From Anaspis maculata (taxonomy: Eukaryota > Arthropoda > Insecta > Coleoptera > Scraptiidae): a DNA stretch of 64,000 bases. The DNA lies in NCBI GenBank assembly GCA_949128115.1, contig OX421967.1, positions 56,618,855-56,682,854 of the forward strand, read 5' to 3'. Numbering within the stretch: position 1 is the stretch's first letter; every line of letters begins with the position of its first letter. Both the position numbers and the translations under genes were made by a program. The notes below the pieces were generated by a model, which did not search any database, had not been told where the DNA came from, and was given only the letters and a program-made list of their open reading frames with translations. Positions 53,540-64,000 of this stretch are shown piece after piece.

Positions 53540-56500
53540 GTATTTATTGTTTACAACACACTTGATTAGTACTTTCCCAATTCAGATTTGTTATCTTAAT
53601 CGAATTAGCTGAAGTTTGATATCAAACACGACATGTTTACCTTGGAAAACAACCAAGATAGATGTCACTGAACTGTCTCAAAACTCATGGCCATCTTCCA
53701 CCTAGGTTTAATCATTTCAGGTACCATTTCTTAGCCAGTTTAACAGATAATCGCGTCGTGTTTGGGTTCAAACTGTCCAGAATGTAACTGCTAGCTGAAA
53801 AAAAGCTTCATAAAGGTAATTGTACAAAAAAAGTAAATATTCTCCCACACTGTCCAAAAAGATAATTTTTAGAAGGCTTCTCTGGAAGTTGAATAGTTGA
53901 AATTCAGATTCTTCATTCAGTTTGCTGAATTTCAATACCAAACTCGGCTTGTATACCGTCAAACAACGGAATATGACCAAACTATCTTTAAATCCATGGC
54001 CACCTATGACGAAACGTTTTGGAACCCTTTTCTCAGTCAATTTTCAAGCCAAGCGCATCGTGTTTGGGTTCAAACCGCCTAGAATGTTACTGCGAATCAG
54101 AAAAAAATCCTCAAAAAGCAAATTGCAGAAACAAGTGAATTTTCGATTACACTGCCCTAAGGATCATTTTCAAAAAACTTCTGTGGAAATCGAGTCGACC
54201 AAATTCAAATTCTTCATTCAATTTGCTGAAGTTGTATACTAAAGTCGAAATATTCACCTTCAAAAACAACGGACTGTGACGGAACTGTCTTTAAATCCAT
54301 GGCTGCCTATGACGCAACGTTCCGAAGCCCGTTTCTCGGTCAATTTTCAAGACAAACGCGTCGTGTTTGGGTTCAAACCGCCCAAAATGTTACTGTGAAC
54401 TAAAAAGGAGCTGCAAAATGCAAATTATACAAAAAAGAAAATTTGCGCTTACACTGCCCAAAGAGAATAATTTTTAGAAAACTTCTGTGGAAACTGAGTC
54501 GGTCAAAGTCGGATTATCCATTCAATTTGCTGAAGTTCAATACCAAACTCGACTTATTTACCTCCAAAGACAACGTAGTATGACCGAACTGTCTTCAAAT
54601 CCATGGCCGTCTATGACGAAACGTTTCGGAACTCGTTTCTCAATTAGTTTTCTGGATAATCCCGTCGTGTTTGGGTTCAAAGAATCCAGAATGTAAGTGC
54701 GAGTTGAGAAAATAGCTTCAAAAAGCAAATTGTTGAAAAAAAAATTTTCACTTACACTGCCCAAAGAGATAATTTTTGGAAAATTTCTTTGAAAATCGAT
54801 TCGGTTAAATTCTGATTTTCCATTCAATTTGCTAAAGTTCAATACCAAACTCGAAATATTCACCTTCAAAAACAACGGGATATGATGGAACTGTCTTTAA
54901 ATCCATGGCTGCCTATGACGGAACGCTAAGGAACCCGTTTCTCGGTCAATTTTCAAGACAAACGCGTCGAGGTTGGGTCTAAACCGTCCAGAATGCTACT
55001 GGGAATTGAGGAGAGCTTCAAAAAGCAAATTATACAAAAAAAAATTTTCACTCACACTTCAAAAAAGATCATTTTTAGAAAATTTCTTTGGAAATCAAAT
55101 CGGTCAAATTCGGATCCTTCATTCGATTTGCCGAAGTTCAATACCGAATTCGACTCATTTACGTTCAATAACAACGGAACATGTCCAAACTGTCTTTGAA
55201 TCCATGGCCACCTATGACGAAACGTTTCGGAACCTATTTCTCGGTCAATTTTCAAGACAAACGCGTCGTATTCGGGTTCAAACCATCCAGAATGCTACTG
55301 GAAATCAAGAAGGGCTTCAAAAAGCAAATTATACAAGAAAAATTCCACTTTCACTCCCAAAATGATGATTTTTAGAAAATTTCTTTGGAAATCGAATCGG
55401 TCAAATTCGGATTCTTCATTCAATTTGCTGGAGTTTAATACCAAACTCGACTTATTTACCTTTAAAAGCAAGGGCGTATGACCGAACTGTCTTTATTTCC
55501 ATGACCGTATGACCGAACTGTCTTTATTTCCATGGCCGCCTATGACGAAACATTTCGGAACCTATTCCTCGGTCAATTTTCAAGACAAACGCGTCGTAAT
55601 CGGGTTCAAACCATCCAGAATGCTACTGGGAATCAAGAAGGGCTTCAAAAAGCAAATTATACACAAAAAATTCACTTTCACTCCCAAAAAGATGATTTTC
55701 AGAAAATTTTAATGGAAATCGAATCGGTCAAATTCGGATTCTTCATTCAATTTGCTGGAGTTTAATACCAAACTCGACTTATTTACCTTCAAAAACAAGG
55801 GCGTATGACCGAACTGTCCTTATTTCCATGGCCGTATGACCGAACTGTCTTTATTTCCATGGCCGCCTATGACGAAACGTTTCGGAACCCGTTTCTCGGC
55901 CAATTTTCAAGACAAACGCGTCGTGTTCGGGTTCAAATTGTCCAGAATGTTGCTGCGAAATTAAAAAAGCTTCAAGAAGCAATAATAAAGTATGTTTTAG
56001 CTTACACTGCCCAAAGAGAATAATTTTTAGAAAACTTCTGTGGAAACCGAGTCGGTGAAATTCGGATTATCCATCCAATTTGCTGAAGTTCAATACCAAA
56101 CTCGACTTATTTACCTCCAAAGACAACGTAGTATGACCGAACTGTCTTCAAATCCATGGCCGCCTATGACGAAACGTTTCGAAACCCGTTTCTCGATCAG
56201 TTTTCAGGATAATCGCGTCGTGTTTGGGTTCAAACAATCCAGAATGTAAGTGCGAGTTGAAAAAAAGCTTCAAAAAGCATTTTTGTTAAAAAAAATCAAT
56301 TTTCACTTACACTGGCTCAAAGAGATAATTTTTGGAAAATTTCTTTGAGAATGGATTCGGTTAAATTCTGATTTTCCATTGAATTTGCTCAAGTTCAATG
56401 CCAAACTCGAAATATTCACCTTCAATAACAACGGAACATGTCTAAACTGTCTTTAAATCCATGGCCGCCTATGACGAGAGTTTCCGAGCCCGTTTCTCGG

Positions 56501-56575
56501 TCAATTTTCAAGATAAACGCGTCGTGTTTCGGCTCAAACCATCCAGAATTTCACCGTGACGATCTCCGATTTCAG
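53540..56575 (+). repeat. VPS41 intron 3: tandem array, ~300-bp unit, about 9-10 copies
   Basis: Landmarks repeat all along the intron: 'atggccgcctatgacgaaac', 'gacaaacgcgtcgtgttcgg', 'gttcaaaccgtccagaatgt', 'ttcaaaaagcaaattataca', 'acttacactgcccaaagaga' and 'ttgctgaagttcaataccaa'. 'cgcgtcgt' occurs near 53753, 54357, 54661, 55261, 55599, 55916, 56214 and 56518, roughly every 300 bp with one or two larger gaps. The last partial unit reaches to within about 30 bp of the acceptor at 56571-56575. ORFs of 60-130 codons within it are repeat artefacts. Confidence 0.93.
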
Positions 56576-56932
56576 GTGACGACAAGCTGACCCTGTACGA
56601 ACGCACCTTTCTCGGCAGCCTCCGCCCGACGGTCCTGTGCGAATCGGAGGGCCTCGTCCGGTCACTGTGCTGGGGCGAGAACTTCGTCGCCTGGTCCTCG
56701 AACATCGGCGTGCGCGTCTACGACATCACGGCCCGCTGTTCGCTGGGCCTGATCAAGTGGGAGGAGATCCCCGAAGGGCCCTCCATCGACAAGTTCCGGT
56801 GCAATCTGAGATGGGCGGACGGACGGACGTTGCTGATCGGATGGGTGGACACCGTCCGGGTGTGCGTCATACGCAAGCGCAACCAGTTCGAACTGGCCAA
56901 CAGGGATCTGCCGGAGTACCTAGTCGATCCCG
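56576..56932 (+). CDS. VPS41: VPS41, exon 4
   Basis: Joins the split Gly codon and reads '[20 protein letters not shown]', '[20 protein letters not shown]', '[20 protein letters not shown]' and '[20 protein letters not shown]'. These follow the order of blades 3-5 in VPS41, with 'IGW' and 'VRVYDI' highly conserved. Ends in phase 1 ('...YLVDP' then G); donor GT at 56933. Markedly GC-rich. Confidence 0.95.
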
Positions 56933-57639
56933 GTAAAAAAGCCAAAAAACACGGTTACGGAATTTTCATAAGTATGTATTACATCCGGATAAAATTGCGA
57001 ACCAGTCGTAGATTATTCCGGATCATTCATCTGGAAAGTATTAGTGGTAAAGTAGACGTATATTATGAAAAATTAATCTGTAAAACCGTAATATCGAGCT
57101 TAATACATACTTATTACTGGTTTATTAATCCTTTAATGTAAAGCAACAAAGTTGAATAATAGTATATTATTAAACAAGCGGGTAATGATTGCTTCTCACT
57201 CATGAGGGTGCAGTTTGCTGACACGAGCCTTGGCGAGTGTCGTAAAGCATCTGAATGAGTAATAGCTATTACCCGCGAGTAGAATATATGCTTTATCCAG
57301 TCTTATTGAAAAATGCAGGCATGTATGCGCGTGATAATGCGTGCATTATTCAATAGGATTGGATAAAACGTATCACATCATATCAAGTTAATAATAGTTC
57401 ATTATACAGAAGACCCATCTTGTAGTGTTCCAGCTCATCCAAACTATTGTTATCAAGCTGTTTAATACAGAAGCCTCACTCTGTTAGATCTAGCGAGACT
57501 TTTCTGTGTCAAACAGTACAATACAGGGTGCTTATTTGAAAACCGGTGGGGAACGGTGAGTTTTCAAATGAAGACCCTGTGGTGAGGCTTCTGTGCATCG
57601 AACGGCTCCGGGGCGGTTCTAACGAAAACCGGTTTACAG
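56933..57639 (+). other. VPS41 intron 4 with hairpin elements
   Basis: Contains a 99-bp hairpin at 57178-57276 (GCGGGTAAT ... ATTACCCGC), a second at about 57290-57367 ('tttatccagtcttattgaa' against 'ttcaataggattggataaa') and a 60-bp hairpin at 57522-57581 with TACAGGGTG-type ends. Acceptor CAG at 57637-57639. Confidence 0.7.
57522..57581. mobile_element. 60-bp TACAGGGTG-type mini-element
   Basis: 'tacagggtgcttatttgaaa' and 'ttttcaaatgaagaccctgt' are imperfect inverted complements spanning the entire element, about 60 bp before the VPS41 exon 5 acceptor. Confidence 0.65.
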
Positions 57640-57964
57640 TTTCGACGTTCCAAACGGAATTCTACATAAGCGGCATCGCTCCCCTGGATCACCAGCTGGT
57701 GCTGCTCGGTTTCCCCAAGGAACTGGACGACAACCGCAAGTCCCTCAGGCCGCAGCTCTACATCGTCGAGTACAGGGACAACGACTACACGGACGTGTGC
57801 ACGGACAGCCTGTCGCTGCGGGGCTACGAAGAATACACCGTCAACGATTACCATCTGGACGTGTTGATAGACGAAAACCGGTTTTTCATCGTGGCACCCC
57901 GGGACGTGGTCATAGCCAGCCCCTACGATCTGGACGACAGGATCCAGTGGTTCATCCAGCACAA
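57640..57964 (+). CDS. VPS41: VPS41, exon 5 (end of the propeller)
   Basis: Completes the split Val codon: V-S-T then 'FQTEFYISGIAPLDHQLVLL', a very conserved VPS41 block, followed by 'YNDYT'-type acidic linker sequence and 'FFIVAPRDVVIASPYDLDDR' with 'IQWFIQHK'. Ends in phase 2 (AA|) at a donor gtgagt at 57965. The solenoid exons that should follow ('YEEAL' region onward) are not found before 64000, so the next intron is at least 6 kb. Confidence 0.95.
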
Positions 57965-59560
57965 GTGAGTCGTGTTTGTCTGAAATCGGCACTGCAATCC
58001 CGAAAGTTCGAGCCCAAACTCGACATGGCAGTCTTGTAAACCGAAATGGTTATTGCTAAAACTGTCTCGAGTTCCAACGCAGCCTTTGACACTTTTGATT
58101 TTGTAGTTTTATCGGCTTCTGAATTGACTATTCAACAGTTTTAAGGATACATTTGTGTTCGAAGTGGATTTTGAATGTATTTACTAAAATCGGCTCGTTT
58201 ATTTTGAAAAATAGCCGAGATAATGCCCAGTTATCTTGATTAGTTTGTTGGAACTTGGAATAGCAGGCCCTATTTTTAAGCCTCGCCAGACGTAGTGGCG
58301 GAGGCTATTTGTGGCCGCTTTTTTTTTCGTGATAATTTTTTTTAATTTTTTTTCCTTGTTCCTCGTCCCTCGTTTCTCAACACAATTCACCTAAATCTTC
58401 CGTATCTTTTGAACGGTTCAATATATCCAGTTCATTCTTTCGCTAATCGAATCTCAACTATTGCAGGTTGATACCGACGACGTTTGAAGATGAACGGTCA
58501 AATATAAACAATCTTTAACAACAAAAAAGAATGCACAACTCGTGAAACTCATTTAAAACGGAGAAAACGCATGGATCTCACCTTTTCCATCATCATATCT
58601 TTGGATCTAATGAAGCTTTGTGCCTATTTTTTTTTTTTAAATTGAAGTACATATCCAGACCTTTGTCACAGTGTGACAGCGATTGAGAAACAATGGTTTA
58701 TTATTTATTTATAAGGTTTAAAAAAAATTTCATCGGCTATGAATGCAGCATGATTTTCAATCAGCAAGGAAAATTTTTATTTTCACAGTTTTCTATATAC
58801 AACCAGTGAAGCGATTGGAGCCAAAGTATTGCAGAATCTTTTAAAAGAAAAAAATTTGATCTAGGACATTTAGTTTTTTAGATATGATTTTTTTCTGACG
58901 CAACCAACAACTGTAAAGAAGTGATGCGCGCATGCCACTCATACATACTATACAAAATGCCCTATATTACTACCGAGGTAAGCATTTTTCGTATAAAGCT
59001 GAGCTTTCACAGAAATAATCAGATATTTGCTTTTTGCAAAAAAAAAACAAGGCACCCGTTCAGGCTAGCCGAGTTATGAGGCTAAGACTGCCCTCAACGG
59101 TACAATGGTATTAACGTAAAATAGGTATGATGGAGATGAAACTATTCACCCCTAATTTCTACATCGAAAAGGTCATATTCCAAACATTTACTCTGCTCGT
59201 GCCTTTCAAATTTTCAAACTAGTAGAATAATCTCCTATTTTTACCGCAAATCGCAGATGAGAGGTATTCTTACGTGTCACATACAGTTATTTCTCTTTTT
59301 TTTTTTTTTTGCATTAATGACTACTTATTCTATCTCAGGTCACATTTGGCAAATATGTTTCGATATCACTTCATTGAAGTTTTAGAGTGGGTACCATCAT
59401 TATTAATTTTTTGCCAAGCAAGTTTCAAACACTTTCCAAGCTAATAAAACAATAACGATACTTCTTAGTGTATGTATGTGTGTACGTGTTTTATGTGTAC
59501 TTTCTGTAATAATGTACCAAAATTATTTATTTATATTTATAGAAATGACAAATTTGGTTC
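57965..59560 (+). other. VPS41 intron 5, proximal part
   Basis: AT-rich. Shows one unit of the 'gccgagataatgcccagtta' repeat at 58212 and a block 'gccagacgtagtggcggagg' near 58288 that looks like an interspersed repeat. A CAG at 58464-58466 followed by a 17-codon frame was considered and rejected as an exon. Confidence 0.5.
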
Positions 59561-60790
59561 TGAATTTGATTGAATTGAAAGTGAAACTTTATGAAGTCTT
59601 AGTCCAAACTTGAAGGGTTTATCTTGAAAATTAGGCGAGATAATGGCCAATTTGTTTGTTGAGAAGTAAAACAGCAGGCCGTTTTTTTTAAATTTGAAAA
59701 AAAAACAAATTTAGTCCCAATTTGTCAAAATTTGAAGTGAAACTTATGTGAAGTTTTTGCCCAAACTTGGAGAGTTTATTTGGAAATTTAGCGAGATAAT
59801 AGCCAATTTATCTGTTCGAACTTTGAACTTTGAAATAATTTATAAAAATAACAAATTTGATCTTGAATTTTATTGACTTGAAAGTGAAAATTTGTGAGGT
59901 TATTGACCCAAACTTGAAGAATTCATCTTGAAAATTAGGCGAGATAATGGCCCATTTGTCTCTGGAAACTTGTAACAGCAGGTAAATTTTTTTCAATTGA
60001 AAAAAAGACAAGTAAGTTCTGAAAAATTTATTAGAATACAAAGTGGAATTTCCTGAGGTGCTAATCCAAACTTGCGTGATTTATTTTAGAAAATGGCAAA
60101 TTAGTTTGTTAGAACTTGGACTAGCAAACCTTTTTTTTATTGAAAAAATGTCAAAATTGACCAGACAATATTTTTCATTTGAAAAAGACAAATGTGGGTC
60201 TGGCAAATTTGTTGGGATTTGAAGTAAAATGATGTGAACCTAACCCGAACCTAGAGGCTTTTTTTGAAAAAATAGCCGAGATAATGGGCAATTTTTTTGT
60301 TGGAGCTTGGAAGCAAGCCAATATTTGCTAATTAAAAAATTACAAATTTTTCTGAATTTAAAACGAATTTTTTTGAGGGTTTGATCAAAACCTGCCGGGT
60401 TTATCTTGAAAAATAGCCGAGATAATGACCAATTTGTTGTAACTTGTGACAGCATAACAATTTCTTCTAATTTGGAAAAATGACAAAATAGGTTTAGACT
60501 AATTTGAATTTCAAGTGAAATATAAGTTCCGGAAGATTTCTTTTGAAAATCAGTTGAGGCTGAGATAACGGCCAGTTTGTTTATTGGGACTTGAAACAGC
60601 ATGCCAGTTTTTCTTATTGGAAAAAAAGAACAAATTCGGTTTTGGCGATATGTTTCGAACTTGAAATAAAATTTCGAGATTTTATTCTAAACTTGGAAGG
60701 TTTACTATGAAAATCAGCTGAAGTAAAGACCAGTTTGTTTGTTGGACCTTGGAACAGCGGTCGTTTTTCTTATTTGAAAAATTATAAATG
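59560..60790 (+). repeat. Tandem array, ~148-bp unit, about 8 copies (VPS41 intron 5)
   Basis: The landmark 'gcgagataatggccaatttg' or close variants occur near 59636, 59788, 59938, 60265, 60417 and 60560, about 148-155 bp apart, with degraded copies near 60090 and 60720. Neighbouring words 'gtccaaacttgaagggttta' and 'cttggaacagcaggccg' repeat in the same order. Confidence 0.85.
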
Positions 60791-61384
60791 GGGTGTTCCA
60801 CGGGTTTTGGAAAAAAATGAATTTAAATACTGGAGACTTCGTAGAGCTCACATAATTTTTATTTAAATTAAAAAAAAATGAATGAAAAAAATTTAAAAAA
60901 AAAGAATTGTTTTCCTTCTTCTCAACCCTCTTTTGATTATAGGAGTTTGTAACATTTTATTAGTTCGGTTTAGCAGTACTGTGGGAAAACCGCTTTCCCT
61001 ATAATTAATTAATTAGTTAGCTTACCATGATCGACCCTACGTTGTGTTTGAATTTTTTCGTGCCGTAGATTTCTAATTACCTTTTGCCTTAGTCATTTAA
61101 ATCAATTACTAACTTCCACAATTCTTCCCCAGTCATGCTCTAGTACCCCTGTCATGCGAGTAACCTCAGTTATTTGAAAGATGATGATTGAAATAAATGT
61201 TGAAAAATGAACAAAGTCATTCAACACCACACCTAATCTTTATTACGAATTCATCAATCATCGCCAATTTAATTAAGTTTAGCTTAATTATTCATTACAT
61301 AATTTCCAGGCGTGCTGAGACCAGCTAACGATAGGAATTAGACAATTCAAGTTTACATTCGGTTTTCTGAAAGAAAAGTACACC
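60791..61384 (+). other. VPS41 intron 5, unique AT-rich part
   Basis: No repeat, exon or hairpin recognised. 'aattaattaattagttagct' near 61003 is simple sequence. Confidence 0.4.
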
Positions 61385-63938
61385 TTAAGGCTAAAGGGGA
61401 CGATAAAATAATGTGTTTCTGAGACGCGAGATGGCGCGGAGACTAATAACATTCTCAAAATTAACTCAATGGACCGATTTTGAAAATTCGAACGTTATTA
61501 TATTAAGATTATATAACTATTTGATGCTGTAGTCAAAAATTATTTTTTTTATATTTTTTGGAAGAAAATTTTTGATTTTTTCAAATTTTCAATTTTTTTT
61601 TTGAAAATTCAAGGTAGTCATTTTATCCTCTGATAAATATTGTATATTAATCTTTTTTCAAAATTTGAATATCATGAATAGTATCGACCGAAATCCATTT
61701 TGAATATTTCCCTTTGAAGTTCACCGCGTGCCGTCCGCCGCCACCTGCAAGCGGTTCCCGTCCTGTATCATCATACAATATTTATAGTCCGCGAGAAAAA
61801 AGAGCTCTGTCGTAATTGCAGAATTAATGCCTGGACTGTATGTCTCCAGTCCCGTAGAAAATCTCAACAGTGTAACAAGCAACTGGGCAATACCGAATCG
61901 GTTACTTTTTCAATTTTAATTATCAATATCTTCGTCATTCGATATAATTGGGATGTTCTCCAGAAATAAATAAGTAAGATGAGTGAAAAACTACTATAAA
62001 GAAAAGTACAGTAGGAGGCTTTATTTTGTTTTCTGTTTCATGCACAAAATGTTTATAACGAGAGATGGAAAACGCTATCCGTCAAGTTGGCCTGTGAATC
62101 AAGAAGTAACAGTCACAGAGATAGGAAACTGTAGCTCACAAAATGACTTAAACTAATTTTTGTTGAAATCAAATTCTTGAAACATTCGAAAATTCAAAAA
62201 AAAGTTCACCCATATACCAACGGTGTCTGTCGCCCATTAGGAGCAGCCAATTTCATTTTTTGATTCTAATGAAAATTTAGAACAGGCATTGAACCCAGTA
62301 ACTGGAAGCTATGGGAAGATACAGGTGGTCGATCCTAGCGTAATCATCTCATAGCGGCCTTACCGTTCAAGATAAAAAAAAACGAAATAGTGCTATTCTG
62401 TAAAAAATAACATTCCATAAACTCTCTGTTATGTAAAAATTCGTGTCGGCAATTGGCTGTTGCCTGGGTGATACAACGTAACAGAGCCTTTATGGAACGT
62501 AATTTTTTAGAAAATCGCACCATAAGAAAAAAGTTGTATGGTTTGATTAGAGCTGAACATAACGAAATAAAGTTAAATTATGAGGCCTGTTTGTGGACCC
62601 GACCCATGGATATCTTGCGGAATCGCCAGACGGGGCTTCTTCCTCATCAGAATGGTACTATCATCAAGGTGAAATGTCCTAAGTCGGCAAAACAAAAGAC
62701 CATACAGGAAACCATCCAGACCAATCAACAATTTTGTTTGGAGAGAAATTCTCAGCTTAAACGGACACACATTCACTATGTCCAAGTACAAGGATATATT
62801 GGACTGATAAAATAAAAAAACAAAATTGATTGACTTCTATATCAAAATTTTACTGCCTGAGATCATCGATTTGCGGGCTTGTAGGAGCATGCCCATTCAA
62901 GAAAGTTGAAATGCTATGATTTTTTTCCCATCAACGGTTCTTAGGTACTGGCCACTTTTCGACACTCAAATGCGTATCGTACTACGATAGTTACGATACG
63001 TAATACGAATTTTATACGAAACAAGTGCATTCTAATGGAACGATTTCAACAAAAATCAAATGAGCCGAGGTCATTCACGAAGATAACCACACAGACAGCC
63101 AGACACACAAACAAACAAGAGAGATATCCACACAGGACTCAAACGGACGGACAGACAGACAAACAGACTTCAGACGGAGTAGGACTAGTAGTAGTAGTTC
63201 TTTGCGGTTTTGTTATTTACTTCCAGTGTATATAGTTTCAAATACATATACACATTTGTGCAGCCTATTGTTTTGCAATTGCAATTTGACTTTACAATGT
63301 TTGTCCCTTTATAATCAGATATGAGTATGTTGGAGTATGAGTATGTTGGAGTATCAGTATATTGTAGATCTAGATAGTGTGATCACGTGAGAGGAATAAT
63401 CAACTTGGACAAAAATTACAATTTCAAAAATCGTAGCAACGAAATATATCGGCGTAATACCACGATGTCACAAATCTTTACTACTGCTATTCACATCGCC
63501 TATTTCTCAGACAACATCATAACACCATGTGTGCAGAAAGTGATCACTACCGATATCATGAATGACTCATCGCGGAGAACAGCTGTAGCGGGCGGCAAAT
63601 AACAAAGTGAGATTTTCAAAATGTGTTTCGGAGGGCACCATTCATGCTACAGAAATTCTAAAAACAGATTAATGTTAGATATTTTCAGTACTTCAAAATG
63701 ACTACCTGTGATTTTAGACAAAATCAAAATTATTTTGTAAAATTGAAAAAAAAAATTGAAAAATTATTTTGGAATTTTTTTTTTGACTAGTGCATCAAAT
63801 AGAATTGAAATCTGAGTATAACCCTTTTTTTAGATCCAAAATCGGACTGATAGTTTTCTCAAAAACATTTTATTACTTTTGATGTATTTTCTCTCTGTCG
63901 CACACTTGGTACTCAATTTCAGTCCCCTTTAGCCTTAA
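61385..63938. mobile_element. TTAA-flanked TIR transposon remnant, ~2.55 kb
   Basis: Both edges carry TTAA (61385-61388 and 63935-63938). The terminal repeats GGCTAAAGGGGAC (from 61389) and GTCCCCTTTAGCC (to 63934) are exact complements. Weaker inverted similarity extends about 250 bp inward ('ggaccgattttg' with 'ccaaaatcggactg', 'tatttgatgctgtagtcaaa' with 'tttgactagtgcatcaaata', 'aggtagtcatttt' with 'aaaatgactacct'). TTAA targets are typical of piggyBac and Kolobok-like transposons. The termini do not start with the CCC of canonical piggyBac, so the superfamily is not resolved. The interior carries the YqaJ-like ORF. Confidence 0.8.
62453..62815 (+). pseudogene. YqaJ/lambda-exonuclease-like fragment inside the TTAA element
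   Basis: About 120 codons open from a GTG/ATG-less edge to TAA at 62815. 'NGTIIKVKCPKSAKQKTIQE' followed, after 25 residues, by 'THIHYVQVQGYIGLI' matches the core of YqaJ-type viral recombinase exonucleases (consensus xxEIKCP ... HxYYxQVQG). In the family, an Asp ~10-12 residues before and the Glu of E-x-K are metal ligands; here the Glu position is Lys (KVKCP), and the expected SPDG sequence appears as 'LPHQNG', so the active site looks dead. YqaJ-domain ORFs are known cargo of insect mobile elements. Family assignment is from motif memory, not a search. Confidence 0.55.
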
Positions 63939-64000
63939 TTACGTGCGAAACCCTGCGGCTAATTAACTCAACCCGTTCAATTTAATTCCGTTTCGCTTTC
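63939..64000 (+). other. VPS41 intron 5 continuing to the window edge
   Basis: Short AT-rich remainder after the TTAA element; no splice site or exon identified. Confidence 0.4.

Noticed and set aside
53768..56249. ORFs of 60-130 codons in VPS41 intron 3
   Set aside because: They recur with the ~300-bp unit and lie in an intron bounded by exons that join in frame.
58467..58519. Possible extra VPS41 exon after CAG at 58464-58466
   Set aside because: It joins in phase but reads only 17 codons to a stop and does not match the conserved solenoid start expected next in VPS41.
63090..63200. 'cagacagacaaacaga'-like stretch as a possible CRISPR or regulatory array
   Set aside because: Simple degenerate microsatellite; no repeat-spacer structure, and the genome is eukaryotic.
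1..64000. tRNA, rRNA or other structured RNA genes
   Set aside because: I looked for cloverleaf-type A/B box combinations and conserved rRNA stretches while reading and saw none I could support; a tRNA or covariance-model scan would be needed to exclude them.

Overview
This is a eukaryotic nuclear window, almost certainly from an insect. It is AT-rich, its genes have GT-AG introns, and it is crowded with insect-type non-LTR elements, Ty3/gypsy and Tc1 remnants, and small inverted-repeat elements, many ending in TACAGGGTG. I cannot place the order from sequence alone.

Five host genes can be supported. They are, in order: the 3' half of the glycine cleavage T protein gene (aminomethyltransferase, + strand, exons 6477-8503); a complete neuronal synaptobrevin/VAMP2-type gene (+ strand, 17.2-27.8 kb) with its start codon split by intron 1 and two alternative last exons; two paralogous single-exon C2H2 zinc-finger genes in inverted orientation (36142-37437 +, 13 fingers; 43457-45064 -, 16 fingers); and the 5' half of VPS41 (+ strand, exons 52974-57964, running off the window). 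The neighbouring genes share no obvious pathway. Synaptobrevin and VPS41 both act in vesicle fusion but in different compartments.

Most of the remaining DNA is repeats. 1-6.4 kb: a LINE reverse transcriptase tail, T-rich degenerate repeats, two copies of a small MITE and a long foldback element. 8.6-17.05 kb: a tandem satellite with a monomer of about 297 bp and multimeric (4-mer and 6-mer) duplications, starting less than 100 bp after the T-protein stop codon. 20.0-25.5 kb: a related satellite with a unit of about 590 bp inside synaptobrevin intron 2. 28.8-32.2 kb: a decayed Ty3/gypsy element. 32.2-34.1 kb: an irregular tandem array packed with perfect heat-shock-element pentamers. 34.1-43.4 kb: MITEs, a LINE endonuclease fragment and a Tc1 fossil around the first zinc-finger gene. 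45.3-47.5 kb: an apparently exact 1088-bp tandem duplication of a nested MITE. 47.5-52.6 kb: an inverted-repeat element carrying a CR1/jockey-like LINE, then a foldback element. VPS41 intron 3 is almost entirely a tandem array of about 300 bp units. Its intron 5 holds repeats of about 148 bp and a 2.5-kb TTAA-flanked inverted-repeat element with a decayed YqaJ/lambda-exonuclease-like ORF.

The signals I rate highest are the heat-shock-element satellite, the TTAA element with the YqaJ-like relic, the shared architecture of the two synaptobrevin-locus satellites, the duplicated alternative last exons of synaptobrevin, and a perfect RFX X-box in front of VPS41. All calls were made by eye; no alignment or database search was run.
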